Shown here piece by piece: positions 36,823 through 44,955 of a DNA stretch of 64,000 nt. The DNA comes from Candidatus Dadabacteria bacterium (lineage in GTDB: Bacteria > Desulfobacterota_D > UBA1144 > Nemesobacterales > Nemesobacteraceae). The stretch's first letter is position 1; each line of letters opens with the position of its first letter. Made by a program: the position numbers and the translations under genes. The notes beneath the pieces are model-generated. The model saw only the letters and a list, made by a program, of their open reading frames with translations, was not told where the DNA came from and ran no database searches. The stretch spans positions 628,732-692,731 of the forward strand of contig OX638332.1 of assembly GCA_951812735.1 (NCBI GenBank). The letters run 5' to 3'.

Positions 36823-37194
36823 TTAACCCTCAACAGCTATCATCCAGCTGTTTCCCGCAAAATCCACGCCGCAGGAAACTTCCGGTCTTTGGGAAAAAAC
36901 ATAGTCGAAGAACTCAAGCGCGCTGCTCGTATGCACTGGGGTCCCGAGATACTCCTCAAGATCTTCCGCGGCGACACCCGAACACTCAAAGGCGCAAAGC
37001 TCAAAGTCAACCGCCCCCTCCTGATCAACTGCCAGGCTGCGGCGTGAAAAAAAAGCGCTTACAAGCGAGGTCTCAGAAACAATTTCCATCTGAACGTCAA
37101 AGCGGCCGCCGAAAAGAAAAAAGATCTCGGCAAACACCTCGTCTATCGAATCAAGATAAAACTCCCTTGCCCGGGGCTTTGTATTCATTTTCAC
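36823..37194 (-). CDS. Hypothetical protein (123 aa)
   Basis: An acidic 123-residue soluble protein (FYLDSIDEVFAEIFFLFGG, then FELCAFECSGVAAEDLEEYLG). It has no signal or membrane segment and three cysteines without a clear motif. The ATG overlaps the stop of the upstream aldolase gene by four bases, which argues for real, coupled translation. I do not recognise the family. Confidence 0.6.
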   Translation of the reverse strand: MKMNTKPRAREFYLDSIDEVFAEIFFLFGGRFDVQMEIVSETSLVSAFFSRRSLAVDQEGAVDFELCAFECSGVAAEDLEEYLGTPVHTSSALEFFDYVFSQRPEVSCGVDFAGNSWMIAVEG

Positions 37195-37802
37195 GCGGAG
37201 AACCGGGAGAACTCCTCGGCCCTCTGTTTTATTGACTGATAGTCGTCTCCTCCGCTCAAAAGCGCGGTAGACACTCCGGCAAGCGCGGCTCCCGCCAAGA
37301 AATAATTCTGGATGTTGTCCGCGGTAATTCCTCCGGTGACCATGATATCCATAAATCCGAGAGGCTCCTTTATGGCCTTCACGTAACCCGGGCCGAAACT
37401 CGAAGCGGGAAATATCTTTACGAAGTCAGCTCCAATGTTACGGGCGTTAACCATCTCGGAGGATGTAAACGCCCCGGAAATAACCGTGATATCGTTTTTG
37501 CGGCAATATTCGATTATCGCGGGGTCGGTATGCGGAGAAACTATGAAGCGGGCCCCTCTGTCATACATCCGCTCGGCAGAACTGCGGTCAAGAACCGTAC
37601 CCGCCCCGACGCATATTCCGTCCCGAGAGGCAAGTTCCCGAAGAAGTCTTTCAGACCCTGGAGAGATTGATATGACTTCTATGATTCTTATCCCGCCGTC
37701 AACGCATGCCCTTGCAAATTCAAGAGATTTTTCGTAACTGGCGGCCCTTATAACGGCCACGACCCTGTTTTTCTTCATAAACTCAATCGCGGTTTTTTCC
37801 AT
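37191..37802 (-). CDS. eda: KDPG/KHG aldolase-like protein
   Basis: A 203-residue class I aldolase. Arg19 (AVIRA), catalytic Glu42 (IIEVI), GAGTVLD, and Schiff-base Lys129 (GADFVKIFPAS) plus VTGGITADNIQNYFLAGA match Eda. Two usual motifs differ: the stretch normally LRT-like after EVT reads SISPGS, and the PGVxTPSE loop reads SGAFTSSE. So the fold and chemistry are clear, but the sugar acid may not be KDPG. No edd gene is nearby. It is coupled to the small hypothetical downstream. Confidence 0.8.
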   Translation of the reverse strand: MEKTAIEFMKKNRVVAVIRAASYEKSLEFARACVDGGIRIIEVISISPGSERLLRELASRDGICVGAGTVLDRSSAERMYDRGARFIVSPHTDPAIIEYCRKNDITVISGAFTSSEMVNARNIGADFVKIFPASSFGPGYVKAIKEPLGFMDIMVTGGITADNIQNYFLAGAALAGVSTALLSGGDDYQSIKQRAEEFSRFSA

Positions 37803-37879
37803 GGTGCGCGGTTTGAGACTTAAACACTTTTAAGGTACACTGAGACTGGTCTGTTTTAACTTCCATCAAGGGACAGATT

Positions 37880-38329
37880 ATGAAAAATTCGGAACCCAGA
37901 ACCGAAAACAAGATATCGCAATTCATAAAAAGAAGCAAAGAACTGGGGCTCAAAGTAACTCCCCAGCGAATAGCGATATACAAGGAGCTTGCGGGAAGCA
38001 TGCAGCACCCGAGCACCGAAATGATCTACAAGAACATAAAGGATTACTACCCGAACATATCTCTTACCACTGTGTACAGAACCCTTGAAACATTTGAGAG
38101 AATGGGACTGATATCCGTAGTGAACACCCTGTATCACGCCGCCAGATACGACGCCAACATGGAACCTCACCATCACGTCGTATGCGTGAAATGCAAAAAG
38201 ATAGAGGACCTCTACGACGATTCCATAGCTTATTCGAAACTTGACCCCCAAATAGACAATTACAAAATTCTCGGATACTCGGTACTTTTCAGCGGAATCT
38301 GCGAGGAATGCAAAGGCCTCAGCAACTGA
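37880..38329 (+). CDS. Fur-family regulator, PerR-like
   Basis: A 149-residue winged-helix repressor (RSKELGLKVTPQRIAIYKEL, SLTTVYRTLETFE). Two structural-zinc Cys pairs are present: Cys102/Cys105 and Cys141/Cys144. The regulatory metal set lines up with B. subtilis PerR at a constant offset of six: His43, Asp91, His97, His99 and Asp110. Asp at the last position (Glu in most Fur) is what makes PerR peroxide-sensitive, so a peroxide-stress sensor is inferred. It is divergent from eda, and the following unknown gene, 46 bp away, may be in its operon. Confidence 0.85.
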   Translation: MKNSEPRTENKISQFIKRSKELGLKVTPQRIAIYKELAGSMQHPSTEMIYKNIKDYYPNISLTTVYRTLETFERMGLISVVNTLYHAARYDANMEPHHHVVCVKCKKIEDLYDDSIAYSKLDPQIDNYKILGYSVLFSGICEECKGLSN

Positions 38330-38375
38330 CCAGAATCCAGCCGTTTCTCGCCAGACCTCCTAAAAGAGCGGACAA

Positions 38376-39677
38376 ATGAAAATCCCCAAAGGCTTTGAGA
38401 AAGCCATAAACTTCAGTCTTCTGGACTCCATATTTTCAAGAAGATCGCGGCGTTTCGGCCTCGGCATGGAAATTCCCGAGGGGAATCTGGCTTACAGTTC
38501 CTCTCACGACTCGGTTCCTCTTTCCGAACTTGAAGAGGCTTTCCTGATCTGGGCGGGCACGGGAACCACGGGTCTCTCCCTGGGGGACCTTCCAAGAACC
38601 GGCATATCATGGCTTTTCCAGTGGACAGGGAGAAGCTGGCCGTGCTCCTGTAACTCCCATTCGACCGAGCTTTTCTACACAAATGACGAAGGGGTCTACA
38701 TGGTACGGCTTTTTGACCTGATGCCCCCCGACACCTCGATCTTCATGTCACTTGAGAGGGAAAAACAGCTTGAAAAAATACTTGAGCTTTTCAGGGCAAG
38801 CAGAATTACCCTTGAAAACCAAAGAGCGGATCTTCCCAAAGGAGAGCCCGGCCTTTTTGACTTTAACGCCTGGAACACCAATAAACCGGGGACAAGCTTT
38901 TTCATCCCGGTGACCAATACCACCGTTGAGTACATGGTGCTTCTGTTCATATATTTTGGGGCGAAGTACGGTTTTAACATTATTGACGAACTCAACGGGG
39001 GAAGGTCGTGCGGTCTTGATAAATGGATAGAAAAAGGCTACATCAGAAACGACGTCAGGCTTTCTCTGTTTGATCTGGAATTAAGGGTGCTGACCACGCT
39101 CAATGTGGAACAGGCCTTCATAAGCCAGAACATGAATCTCGCGCTGCAGGCTCTGGGTCTCGGAGGTTGGACATTTACGGGACTGCTGCCCCATTACGCC
39201 CTCGGGCTAGACCCTTCCCACAAGGGACTCGGGTTCCGGTTCGTCCAGCCGGAGCAAAGTCTTCGGAGCACCAATCCGCCGTATCCCGTCGGAAGAGACG
39301 GAGTTTTCGAATCCCTCTGCCCTCCCTACGTGGCGGACATGGGCGAAGCGGTTGATAAATTTCTCGAGGTAAGAGGGGAGTTCTGGAAGGAAGACAACCC
39401 GTTTCCCTACAGAGATCCCGCCTCGATCCTGCGCGACGAATACCATCCTTCCGAAGTCAGGATACAGATAGTAAAGGATTTCTGCACCTATGTGCATGAG
39501 AACTACGGAAGATTCCCGGCTTTTCTTGACCCGATGTTCGTTCGGCTGGTATTCCAAGCCCACCATCTTGATCTTGAGTTCTACGACAAGTACTTCCAGA
39601 AAGATTCATACCACGACCTGCACAAAGAACACTTCAGACTCTGGCATCCGGAACTTGAGGACCCTTTCGGAAAATAG
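38376..39677 (+). CDS. Conserved-looking protein, possibly nitroreductase-like
   Basis: A 433-residue soluble protein. The N-terminus (IFSRRSRRFGLGMEIPEGNL, then SHDSVPLSELEEAFLIWAGTGTTGLS) resembles the opening of flavin nitroreductases, where RRSxRxF binds FMN phosphate, and a 190-residue middle holds GGWTFTGLLPHYALGLDP. The C-terminal 100 residues are His- and aromatic-rich (AHHLDLEFYDKYFQKDSYHDLHKEHF). I cannot assign a function. It follows the PerR-like regulator by 46 bp, suggesting a redox or stress context. Confidence 0.6.
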   Translation: MKIPKGFEKAINFSLLDSIFSRRSRRFGLGMEIPEGNLAYSSSHDSVPLSELEEAFLIWAGTGTTGLSLGDLPRTGISWLFQWTGRSWPCSCNSHSTELFYTNDEGVYMVRLFDLMPPDTSIFMSLEREKQLEKILELFRASRITLENQRADLPKGEPGLFDFNAWNTNKPGTSFFIPVTNTTVEYMVLLFIYFGAKYGFNIIDELNGGRSCGLDKWIEKGYIRNDVRLSLFDLELRVLTTLNVEQAFISQNMNLALQALGLGGWTFTGLLPHYALGLDPSHKGLGFRFVQPEQSLRSTNPPYPVGRDGVFESLCPPYVADMGEAVDKFLEVRGEFWKEDNPFPYRDPASILRDEYHPSEVRIQIVKDFCTYVHENYGRFPAFLDPMFVRLVFQAHHLDLEFYDKYFQKDSYHDLHKEHFRLWHPELEDPFGK

Positions 39678-39706
39678 TGTGTGGTTAATAACAGAGCAGT
39701 CTTAGC

Positions 39707-40276
39707 TTAAGATTTCGCCCTTTCGAGATAATTCCCGTTTCTGGTATCAACTTTTATCATGTCCCCGATATTAATAAAAAGAGGGACTGCCACCACCGCT
39801 CCGGTTTCTATGGTCGCCGGTTTCGTAGTGCTTGAAACCGTATCTCCCTTTACTCCGGGTTCCGTGTGCGTAACCTCGAAGACAACTGCAGTGGGAAGCT
39901 CCACGCCTATGAGTTCTCCCTCGTGCATTTGAACGACGACTTCCTGCTGTTCTTTTAGAAACTTCACAGTGTCCCCTATTATGTCCGCATTGAACGGGAA
40001 CTGGTCAAAAGTCTCGGAATCCATGAAGTAAAACATTGAATCGTCCCTGTAGAGATACTGCATCGTCCTTTTCTGGATGTCGGGAACGTTAAACGTATCT
40101 CCAGCGCGGAATTTCATTTCCCTGACGGCTCCAGTAGCAATATTTTTGAGCCTCGCGGTAACTATCGGGCTTCTCTGCGCCATCTTAGAATGCTTGTACT
40201 CAACTATCTCCCAGATCGCCCCTTCGGTCTCGATCTTCATCCCCTTGTGAAAACGACTCGTCTCAACAACAGCCAT
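39707..40276 (-). CDS. efp: Elongation factor P with atypical loop tip
   Basis: A 189-residue three-domain EF-P. It relieves ribosome stalling at consecutive prolines. Aligned without gaps to E. coli EF-P (GLKI to GMKI), the loop VKPGKGQAF reads SKMAQRSPI, so the modified Lys34 is Gln34, followed by Arg35. The rest (FRAGDTFNVPDIQKRTMQYLY, GDTVSSTTKPATIETGAVVAVPLFI) is normal. No epmA, epmB, earP or ymfI-like modifier is in the window. AGGAGG lies about 12 bases before the ATG. It is downstream of mutL. Confidence 0.93.
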   Translation of the reverse strand: MAVVETSRFHKGMKIETEGAIWEIVEYKHSKMAQRSPIVTARLKNIATGAVREMKFRAGDTFNVPDIQKRTMQYLYRDDSMFYFMDSETFDQFPFNADIIGDTVKFLKEQQEVVVQMHEGELIGVELPTAVVFEVTHTEPGVKGDTVSSTTKPATIETGAVVAVPLFINIGDMIKVDTRNGNYLERAKS

Positions 40277-40365
40277 TTCGGATTTGATCCTCCTTTATGA
40301 TATTTGCAAAGAGTAATTTTTCTCGGAAACTTCGGCTTACCATCACCATGTAAAAACCGTCCGAA

Positions 40366-42165
40366 TCAGGTTCTTTTAAACATCTTCTCAAGCATATTGT
40401 ACGATATCCGGGTCGCAACCGGCCGGCCGTGAGGACAGGCGTGCGGATTCTCCGAAGCGTCCATATCCGCAAAAAGATTCCTTGCCTCCTGCTCCGAGAG
40501 TGTACGGTTTGCGGTTATCGAACTGTGGCACGCCATTGTGGCGCACACCGTGTCCAGATGTTCCACCAGGCTCTTTGGATCACCGAAACCTTCGAGCTCG
40601 TCGAACAGATCGCTAAAAACCCGGGCGTAATCAGAGTTCCTTAAAAACCCCGGAACGGATTTTATCCTGACCGCGTTTTCTCCGAAAATCTCAAAATTAA
40701 AGCCAAGCCTCTGCATCTCGTCTGCAAACTGCCGCGCCGTATTGATTTCCCGAACCGTAAGTTCTACCACTTCGGGAATCAGAAGTTCCTGGGAGCAGGA
40801 GGAAGTTTCTTCGAGATAGGATTTTTTTATTCTCTCGAAGTTAACCCGCTCATGGGCTGCGTGTTGGTCAATAAGAATGATTCCATCTAGGCTTTCGCAT
40901 ACAAGATACAGCTTTCCGACCTGTCCGAGAAACTTGAGGCTTGAGTAAAAGCCGTCGGAGAACATGTCCCCTTTTGCGGTCTCTGCAGACTTTTCGGGTA
41001 CAGCGGAAGCGCCGCCGTGGGAAGGAGGCGCCGGTTCAGACTTGTAAGAGGTTTGCGCGGAAGCTGTTTTCGCTGAAGATGTTGCTGCGGGGTAATCATT
41101 CCTCTGGGGAGCCCCTGAGTCTTTCTGTTTCTCGTAAAAATCTCCAAGAGCCTTCTGTGTTCTTTCCCTGTAGCCCTTCATCCACGGGGCGTCGGCAAGC
41201 ATGCCGCCGATCGCACGGCGAATGCTCTGGCCAACTTCATACTGGCCCTCGAACATCACCTCGTTTTTGGTCGGGTGCACATTAACATCCACCAATGCAG
41301 GGTCCCTCTTAATAAAGACCGCCCCCTGGGGATACCTCCCCTTTTCAACCATCCTCCCGTAGCAATCCATTATGATCCTGTTTATAAAACGGTCCCTAAC
41401 GGGTCTTGTGTTCACGTAAGTAAACAGCCTGCGCATCGAGGAGCGGGGATCCAGCGGGCTTCCCAGGAAGCCGCGCAGCGCAAGGGTTTCGTCTTCAAAG
41501 TCTATCTCGTAAAGGGATGTGCCGGGGATTATCTGCGCTACGCGCTGCGAAAAAGATTCGCTTGCGCCGTAGCGATGGATATTTCTTCCGTTTGAGAAAA
41601 TCTCAAAAGACACCCCAGGTCTTGAAAGGGCCTCGCGCTGGATAACCTCAAGAGCCCTGCCAAGCTCGGTCTCCGGTCTTTTCAGAAACTTAAGTCGCGG
41701 CGGCGTGTTGAAAAAGAGGTTTTTAACCTCGACGGAAGACCCCACGGGAGACGCCGTCTCCTTAACTTTTCTCATGATTCCGCCTTCAATGTAGATTTCC
41801 GTGCCGGATTTCGAACCCTCGGCGGTGGTTATCATTCTGAACCTTGAAACGCTGGCTATGCTCGGAAGCGCCTCACCGCGAAAACCGAGAGTCCCTATCG
41901 AGAAAAGATCGTCTATATCCCTTATTTTGCTCGTGGCGTGGCGTTCAATGCTCATAAGGGCATCATCACGAGACATCCCGTGACCGTTATCAACCACCCT
42001 TATAAGTCTCTTGCCTCCAGCCTCAAGATGTACGGATACTCTGGTGGCCCCTGCGTCAATTGAGTTTTCAACAAGCTCTTTTACTACAGAAGCGGGTCTT
42101 TCGACTATTTCTCCGGCAGCTATCTTGGAGACAAGGACATCCGGAAGTGTTCTGATTTTTGCCAT
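40366..42165 (-). CDS. mutL: DNA mismatch repair protein MutL
   Basis: A 599-residue GHKL ATPase. N-terminal motifs: ELVENSIDAGAT, DNGHGM and GFRGEALPSIASV. A linker of about 60 Ser/Ala/Pro-rich residues precedes the C-terminal dimer domain. The nickase motif DQHAAHERVNFE fits DQHA(x)2E(x)4E, and ACHSSI and CPHGRP are also present, so this is an endonuclease-type MutL as in bacteria lacking MutH. It lies seven bases after a 52-aa membrane ORF in a GYD-smORF-mutL-efp run. Confidence 0.95.
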   Translation of the reverse strand: MAKIRTLPDVLVSKIAAGEIVERPASVVKELVENSIDAGATRVSVHLEAGGKRLIRVVDNGHGMSRDDALMSIERHATSKIRDIDDLFSIGTLGFRGEALPSIASVSRFRMITTAEGSKSGTEIYIEGGIMRKVKETASPVGSSVEVKNLFFNTPPRLKFLKRPETELGRALEVIQREALSRPGVSFEIFSNGRNIHRYGASESFSQRVAQIIPGTSLYEIDFEDETLALRGFLGSPLDPRSSMRRLFTYVNTRPVRDRFINRIIMDCYGRMVEKGRYPQGAVFIKRDPALVDVNVHPTKNEVMFEGQYEVGQSIRRAIGGMLADAPWMKGYRERTQKALGDFYEKQKDSGAPQRNDYPAATSSAKTASAQTSYKSEPAPPSHGGASAVPEKSAETAKGDMFSDGFYSSLKFLGQVGKLYLVCESLDGIILIDQHAAHERVNFERIKKSYLEETSSCSQELLIPEVVELTVREINTARQFADEMQRLGFNFEIFGENAVRIKSVPGFLRNSDYARVFSDLFDELEGFGDPKSLVEHLDTVCATMACHSSITANRTLSEQEARNLFADMDASENPHACPHGRPVATRISYNMLEKMFKRT

Positions 42166-42172
42166 TAATACT

Positions 42173-42331
42173 TTAGAAAAGTTTCAGCACAATGAACAGG
42201 ACGAGTATGGCAAGGGGTAGGATGACCGCGGCAACCGAGAAAAATGAAAAAACCGAGAGGGTTTTTTTCGCATGGGTCCCGAAAACATCCTGCGACTGTT
42301 CTTCTACCACGCCGAAATATTTCTTAAACAT
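42173..42331 (-). CDS. Small single-pass membrane protein (52 aa) between GYD gene and mutL
   Basis: ATG at 42331 reads MFKKYFGVVEEQSQDVFGTH, then AKKTLSVFSFFSVAAVILPL and AILVLFIVLKLF, stop TAA at 42173-42175. One long hydrophobic C-terminal helix (about residues 26-50) follows an amphipathic N-terminus. GGGGAAG lies seven to twelve bases upstream. It overlaps the end of the GYD gene by eight bases and its stop is seven bases before the mutL ATG, so it is embedded in a tight operon. No family recognised. Confidence 0.65.
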   Translation of the reverse strand: MFKKYFGVVEEQSQDVFGTHAKKTLSVFSFFSVAAVILPLAILVLFIVLKLF

Positions 42332-42662
42332 CTTTATCTTCCCCGGACGGTACGGGAGGCATTTTTTTCGTCCTGGTTCTGTTAAGGGACTCCACCAGAG
42401 ATTCGACCGAAACCGCCGGAAGGGTTATCAGTTCGACCGTCCCCCTGGAACAGAGGTCCACAGAGACTTTTCCTATGGTCTCGTTATCGGGCGCCTCCAC
42501 AATGTTTACAAAATCGTACCTTCCCAGAGTCGCATACTGCTCGATAACTCTGACTCCTATACCTTCAAGTTCCTTGTCGACTTCCTTTATTCTCCCGGGC
42601 CGTTCCTTTACGGTTTTTCTGCCCTCGGGAGTAAGTCTGCTGAGTAATATATAAACTGCCAT
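42324..42662 (-). CDS. GYD domain-containing protein
   Basis: A 112-residue protein with the GYD fold pattern: YILLSRLTPEG at the start, then IGVRVIEQYATLGRYDFVNIVEAPDNETI and a C-terminal strand VELITLPAVSVESL. These small ferredoxin-like proteins are common and of unknown function. First gene of the leftward group ending in efp; the 181-bp gap to the divergent secreted-repeat gene should carry its promoter. Confidence 0.85.
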   Translation of the reverse strand: MAVYILLSRLTPEGRKTVKERPGRIKEVDKELEGIGVRVIEQYATLGRYDFVNIVEAPDNETIGKVSVDLCSRGTVELITLPAVSVESLVESLNRTRTKKMPPVPSGEDKDV

Positions 42663-42843
42663 TGAAAAAACCTGCTGTTTCTATGAGTTACGGCGAATCG
42701 TGTGGCGAAAGAACCTTCGGTTGCCGGTTAGCTGTTCTAATTTATAACTTTTCTGGAAGATATCTCAAGAAAAAAAGCTCCCTCCAGGAACTTCCATAAC
42801 AAAAACTCTCCGTTATATTATTATAAATACTTTTTCAGACCTG

Positions 42844-44106
42844 ATGAAAAGCATAATCCACGCTACGACAATCACTCTTGCTGTTCTGCTTTTTCCGCTT
42901 CTCCTTTCTCCGCAGGCGGAGGTGGCTTATGCACAGGCAAATCCGCGGGCGGAGCTCAGCGTAAAAGACTACTCGTGGAAATCCTACGGAGTCGGACGCA
43001 TGGCGACGCTTGGGGCAATAACCGTCGCAAACTCCGGTAAAAACAGCTACAAGAACATCAAAATCAGGGTCGATCTGTTTACGAGAACCGGCAAACTTCT
43101 GGGCTCGCTTCAGGGAACAATACCCGAGGAACTGCCCGCCGGAGAAGAGAGAACCTTCTTCGACCTGGATCTGGGGCTTATGAACTCGGATCTTGAAGAT
43201 TCCGAGGCGATAGTAAAGGGTGCCGAGCTATCGAAAAGTTCTTCGCTTGAAAGCGCCGAGAGCGTAATTTTCATAAAAAACTGGGAGTTTGAAGGCGCAA
43301 GCTTTGGAACGGAAGGCTTCATAACGGAAATCACCCTTGAGAACACCGGAGAAATCCACTTAAAAAACATAAGGATACTTCTAACGGAAAAAGACGGGGG
43401 AGACGGACCGGGAAGCACCCATCTTTCTTCGGTGACAATACACGATGTTCTTCCCGCCGGAGAAGAAAGAACCTTTACAGGAATAAACGTCGGCTTCTCG
43501 AGTCCGAACGCCCTTGAAAGATCGATCGCTATCTCCGGAGCCGAGGCGATATCAACAAAGGAGCTAAAGTATATCCTCTCGGGCGGGGGAAGCCTCGGTC
43601 AGAGGATAAAAGAAAAAATCAGCTCCGTGAGCATACTTAGAAAAAAAGACGGAGAAAAAAAAGCTGAACCGCAGCAAGAAACATCATCTTCCGATAAACC
43701 CGAAAACAGCTACAGCGATGAAACCGGGAGCGTCTCCCCTCCGGCCAGGTCGGCTGTGGACAAGACCACGGAACTTTCTCAGGAAGAGCTCAGAGAACCT
43801 TTCCCGAAGCACGATATAGTCATAAGGGAGTTTAAATGGGGAAGCGGAATCCCCGGTGCGACCGCGACGCTCAGCAAGCTCGTCATCGAGAATATAAGCG
43901 ACATTACTTATGAGAAAATAGAGTTTGAAATAGAGTTTTTCAAATCCTCAAATACGCCTTTCGGATCAAACCGCTTCAAGATAGAAGAAGTTCTCGCTCC
44001 GAAACAGGTAATGTGGCTCAGAAATGTTCAGGTCGGATTTATAAGCAAACTTCCCGACCCAAATCATATAAAACTCAGAGTGATAAAGGCAAAAGCGGTT
44101 ATGTAA
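42844..44106 (+). CDS. Secreted protein with three Ig-like repeats, unknown function
   Basis: A 420-residue exported protein: signal peptide with probable cleavage after VAYAQA (about residue 31). Three related domains follow at roughly 35-125, 145-240 and 325-418. Each follows the plan KxxxWxxxGxGxxATLxxITVxNxGxxxYKNIxIxV, a polar strand, then LPAGEERTFxxLxxGF and a terminal IxGAxA strand. The second and third are separated by a Lys/Glu/Ser-rich linker of about 80 residues (basic then acidic), which contains no cysteines. No catalytic motif; an adhesion or structural role is possible. Confidence 0.75.
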   Translation: MKSIIHATTITLAVLLFPLLLSPQAEVAYAQANPRAELSVKDYSWKSYGVGRMATLGAITVANSGKNSYKNIKIRVDLFTRTGKLLGSLQGTIPEELPAGEERTFFDLDLGLMNSDLEDSEAIVKGAELSKSSSLESAESVIFIKNWEFEGASFGTEGFITEITLENTGEIHLKNIRILLTEKDGGDGPGSTHLSSVTIHDVLPAGEERTFTGINVGFSSPNALERSIAISGAEAISTKELKYILSGGGSLGQRIKEKISSVSILRKKDGEKKAEPQQETSSSDKPENSYSDETGSVSPPARSAVDKTTELSQEELREPFPKHDIVIREFKWGSGIPGATATLSKLVIENISDITYEKIEFEIEFFKSSNTPFGSNRFKIEEVLAPKQVMWLRNVQVGFISKLPDPNHIKLRVIKAKAVM

Positions 44107-44153
44107 AAAGCTTATGCCCTAATGGGGGAGGGATTGAAGCGCTTGGAAACTTC

Positions 44154-44375
44154 TTAGCTTCCCACTAACTCGAGGGATTCTTTTATCGTTTCGACCAGCT
44201 TGTCCCTGAACTGTTCTATTCCTTCAAAAGGAACCACTATGCTGGATCTGCCACCGCTTAGTTCGGTAATCCTAAGGTACTGACCCTTGTGATTTTCCTT
44301 AACGTCAAAGAAAAATCTCTTGGATTCAATATCAACGTGGTTACTGACATGCTCCTTTTCTGTCCTTTCTTCCAT
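44154..44375 (-). CDS. PUR-alpha-like DNA/RNA-binding protein (DUF3276-like)
   Basis: A 73-residue protein matching the PUR repeat: SKRFFFDVKENHKGQYLRIT, then RSSIVVPFEGIEQFRDKLVETI. This is the pattern of bacterial single-PUR-domain proteins (such as Borrelia BpuR) that dimerise and bind single-stranded nucleic acid. A GGAGG-type RBS (aggcagaatc region) precedes the ATG. It is alone and convergent with the upstream secreted-repeat gene. Confidence 0.8.
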   Translation of the reverse strand: MEERTEKEHVSNHVDIESKRFFFDVKENHKGQYLRITELSGGRSSIVVPFEGIEQFRDKLVETIKESLELVGS

Positions 44376-44506
44376 CTGATTCTGCCTCCTAGAAAAATTT
44401 ATGGAACAATTATTGGAGCATGACTATAACCCCTTAAAAGTAAAAAGCAACCAATTGTTTTCTAGCCGCGAAAATACTGATATATTCAGGAGGAAAACCC
44501 GTAAAA

Positions 44507-44938
44507 ATGTCCAGAATAAAAATAGATCTCCCGAGCAAATTCATCTTCTCAACGCAAATTCCGATAAGGATAGACGACATAAACTACGGTTCTCATCTCG
44601 GGCACGACTCAGTGCTCACCCTCTCGCATGAGGCCCGCGTAAGATTTCTCACGAAACACGGCTACACCGAAGGGGACATAGAGGGAGTGGGAATCATAAT
44701 GGGAGATGTGGGAATCACCTACAGTTCAGAGGCATTCTACGGAGACGTAATAGAAATAAGCATCGGCATCGGCGAGTACGGCAACCACTTTCTCGAGCTT
44801 ATCTACGCGCTTGTGAACGAAAAAAGCGGCAAAGAGGTCGCCAGGGTGAAAACTTCGCTCGTGTTTTTCGACTACAAAGAAAGGAAAACCGTTCGGATGC
44901 CTGAGGAATTCCGAAAGAAAATCATCTCCAAAGAATAA
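44507..44938 (+). CDS. Hotdog-fold acyl-CoA thioesterase
   Basis: A 143-residue 4HBT-type protein: IRIDDINYGSHLGHDSVL carries the Asp/Asn-Gly-His helix motif of the family, followed by VGITYSSEAFYGDVIEISIGIGEYGNHFLELIYALVNE. GGAGG is present 12 bases before the ATG (ttcaggaggaaaacc), and a plausible promoter (TTGTTT, 17 bp, TGATAT) lies just upstream at 44455-44483. Acyl substrate unknown. Convergent with the protease gene to its right. Confidence 0.85.
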   Translation: MSRIKIDLPSKFIFSTQIPIRIDDINYGSHLGHDSVLTLSHEARVRFLTKHGYTEGDIEGVGIIMGDVGITYSSEAFYGDVIEISIGIGEYGNHFLELIYALVNEKSGKEVARVKTSLVFFDYKERKTVRMPEEFRKKIISKE

Positions 44939-44955
44939 TTACCAGAAGCTCGCGG

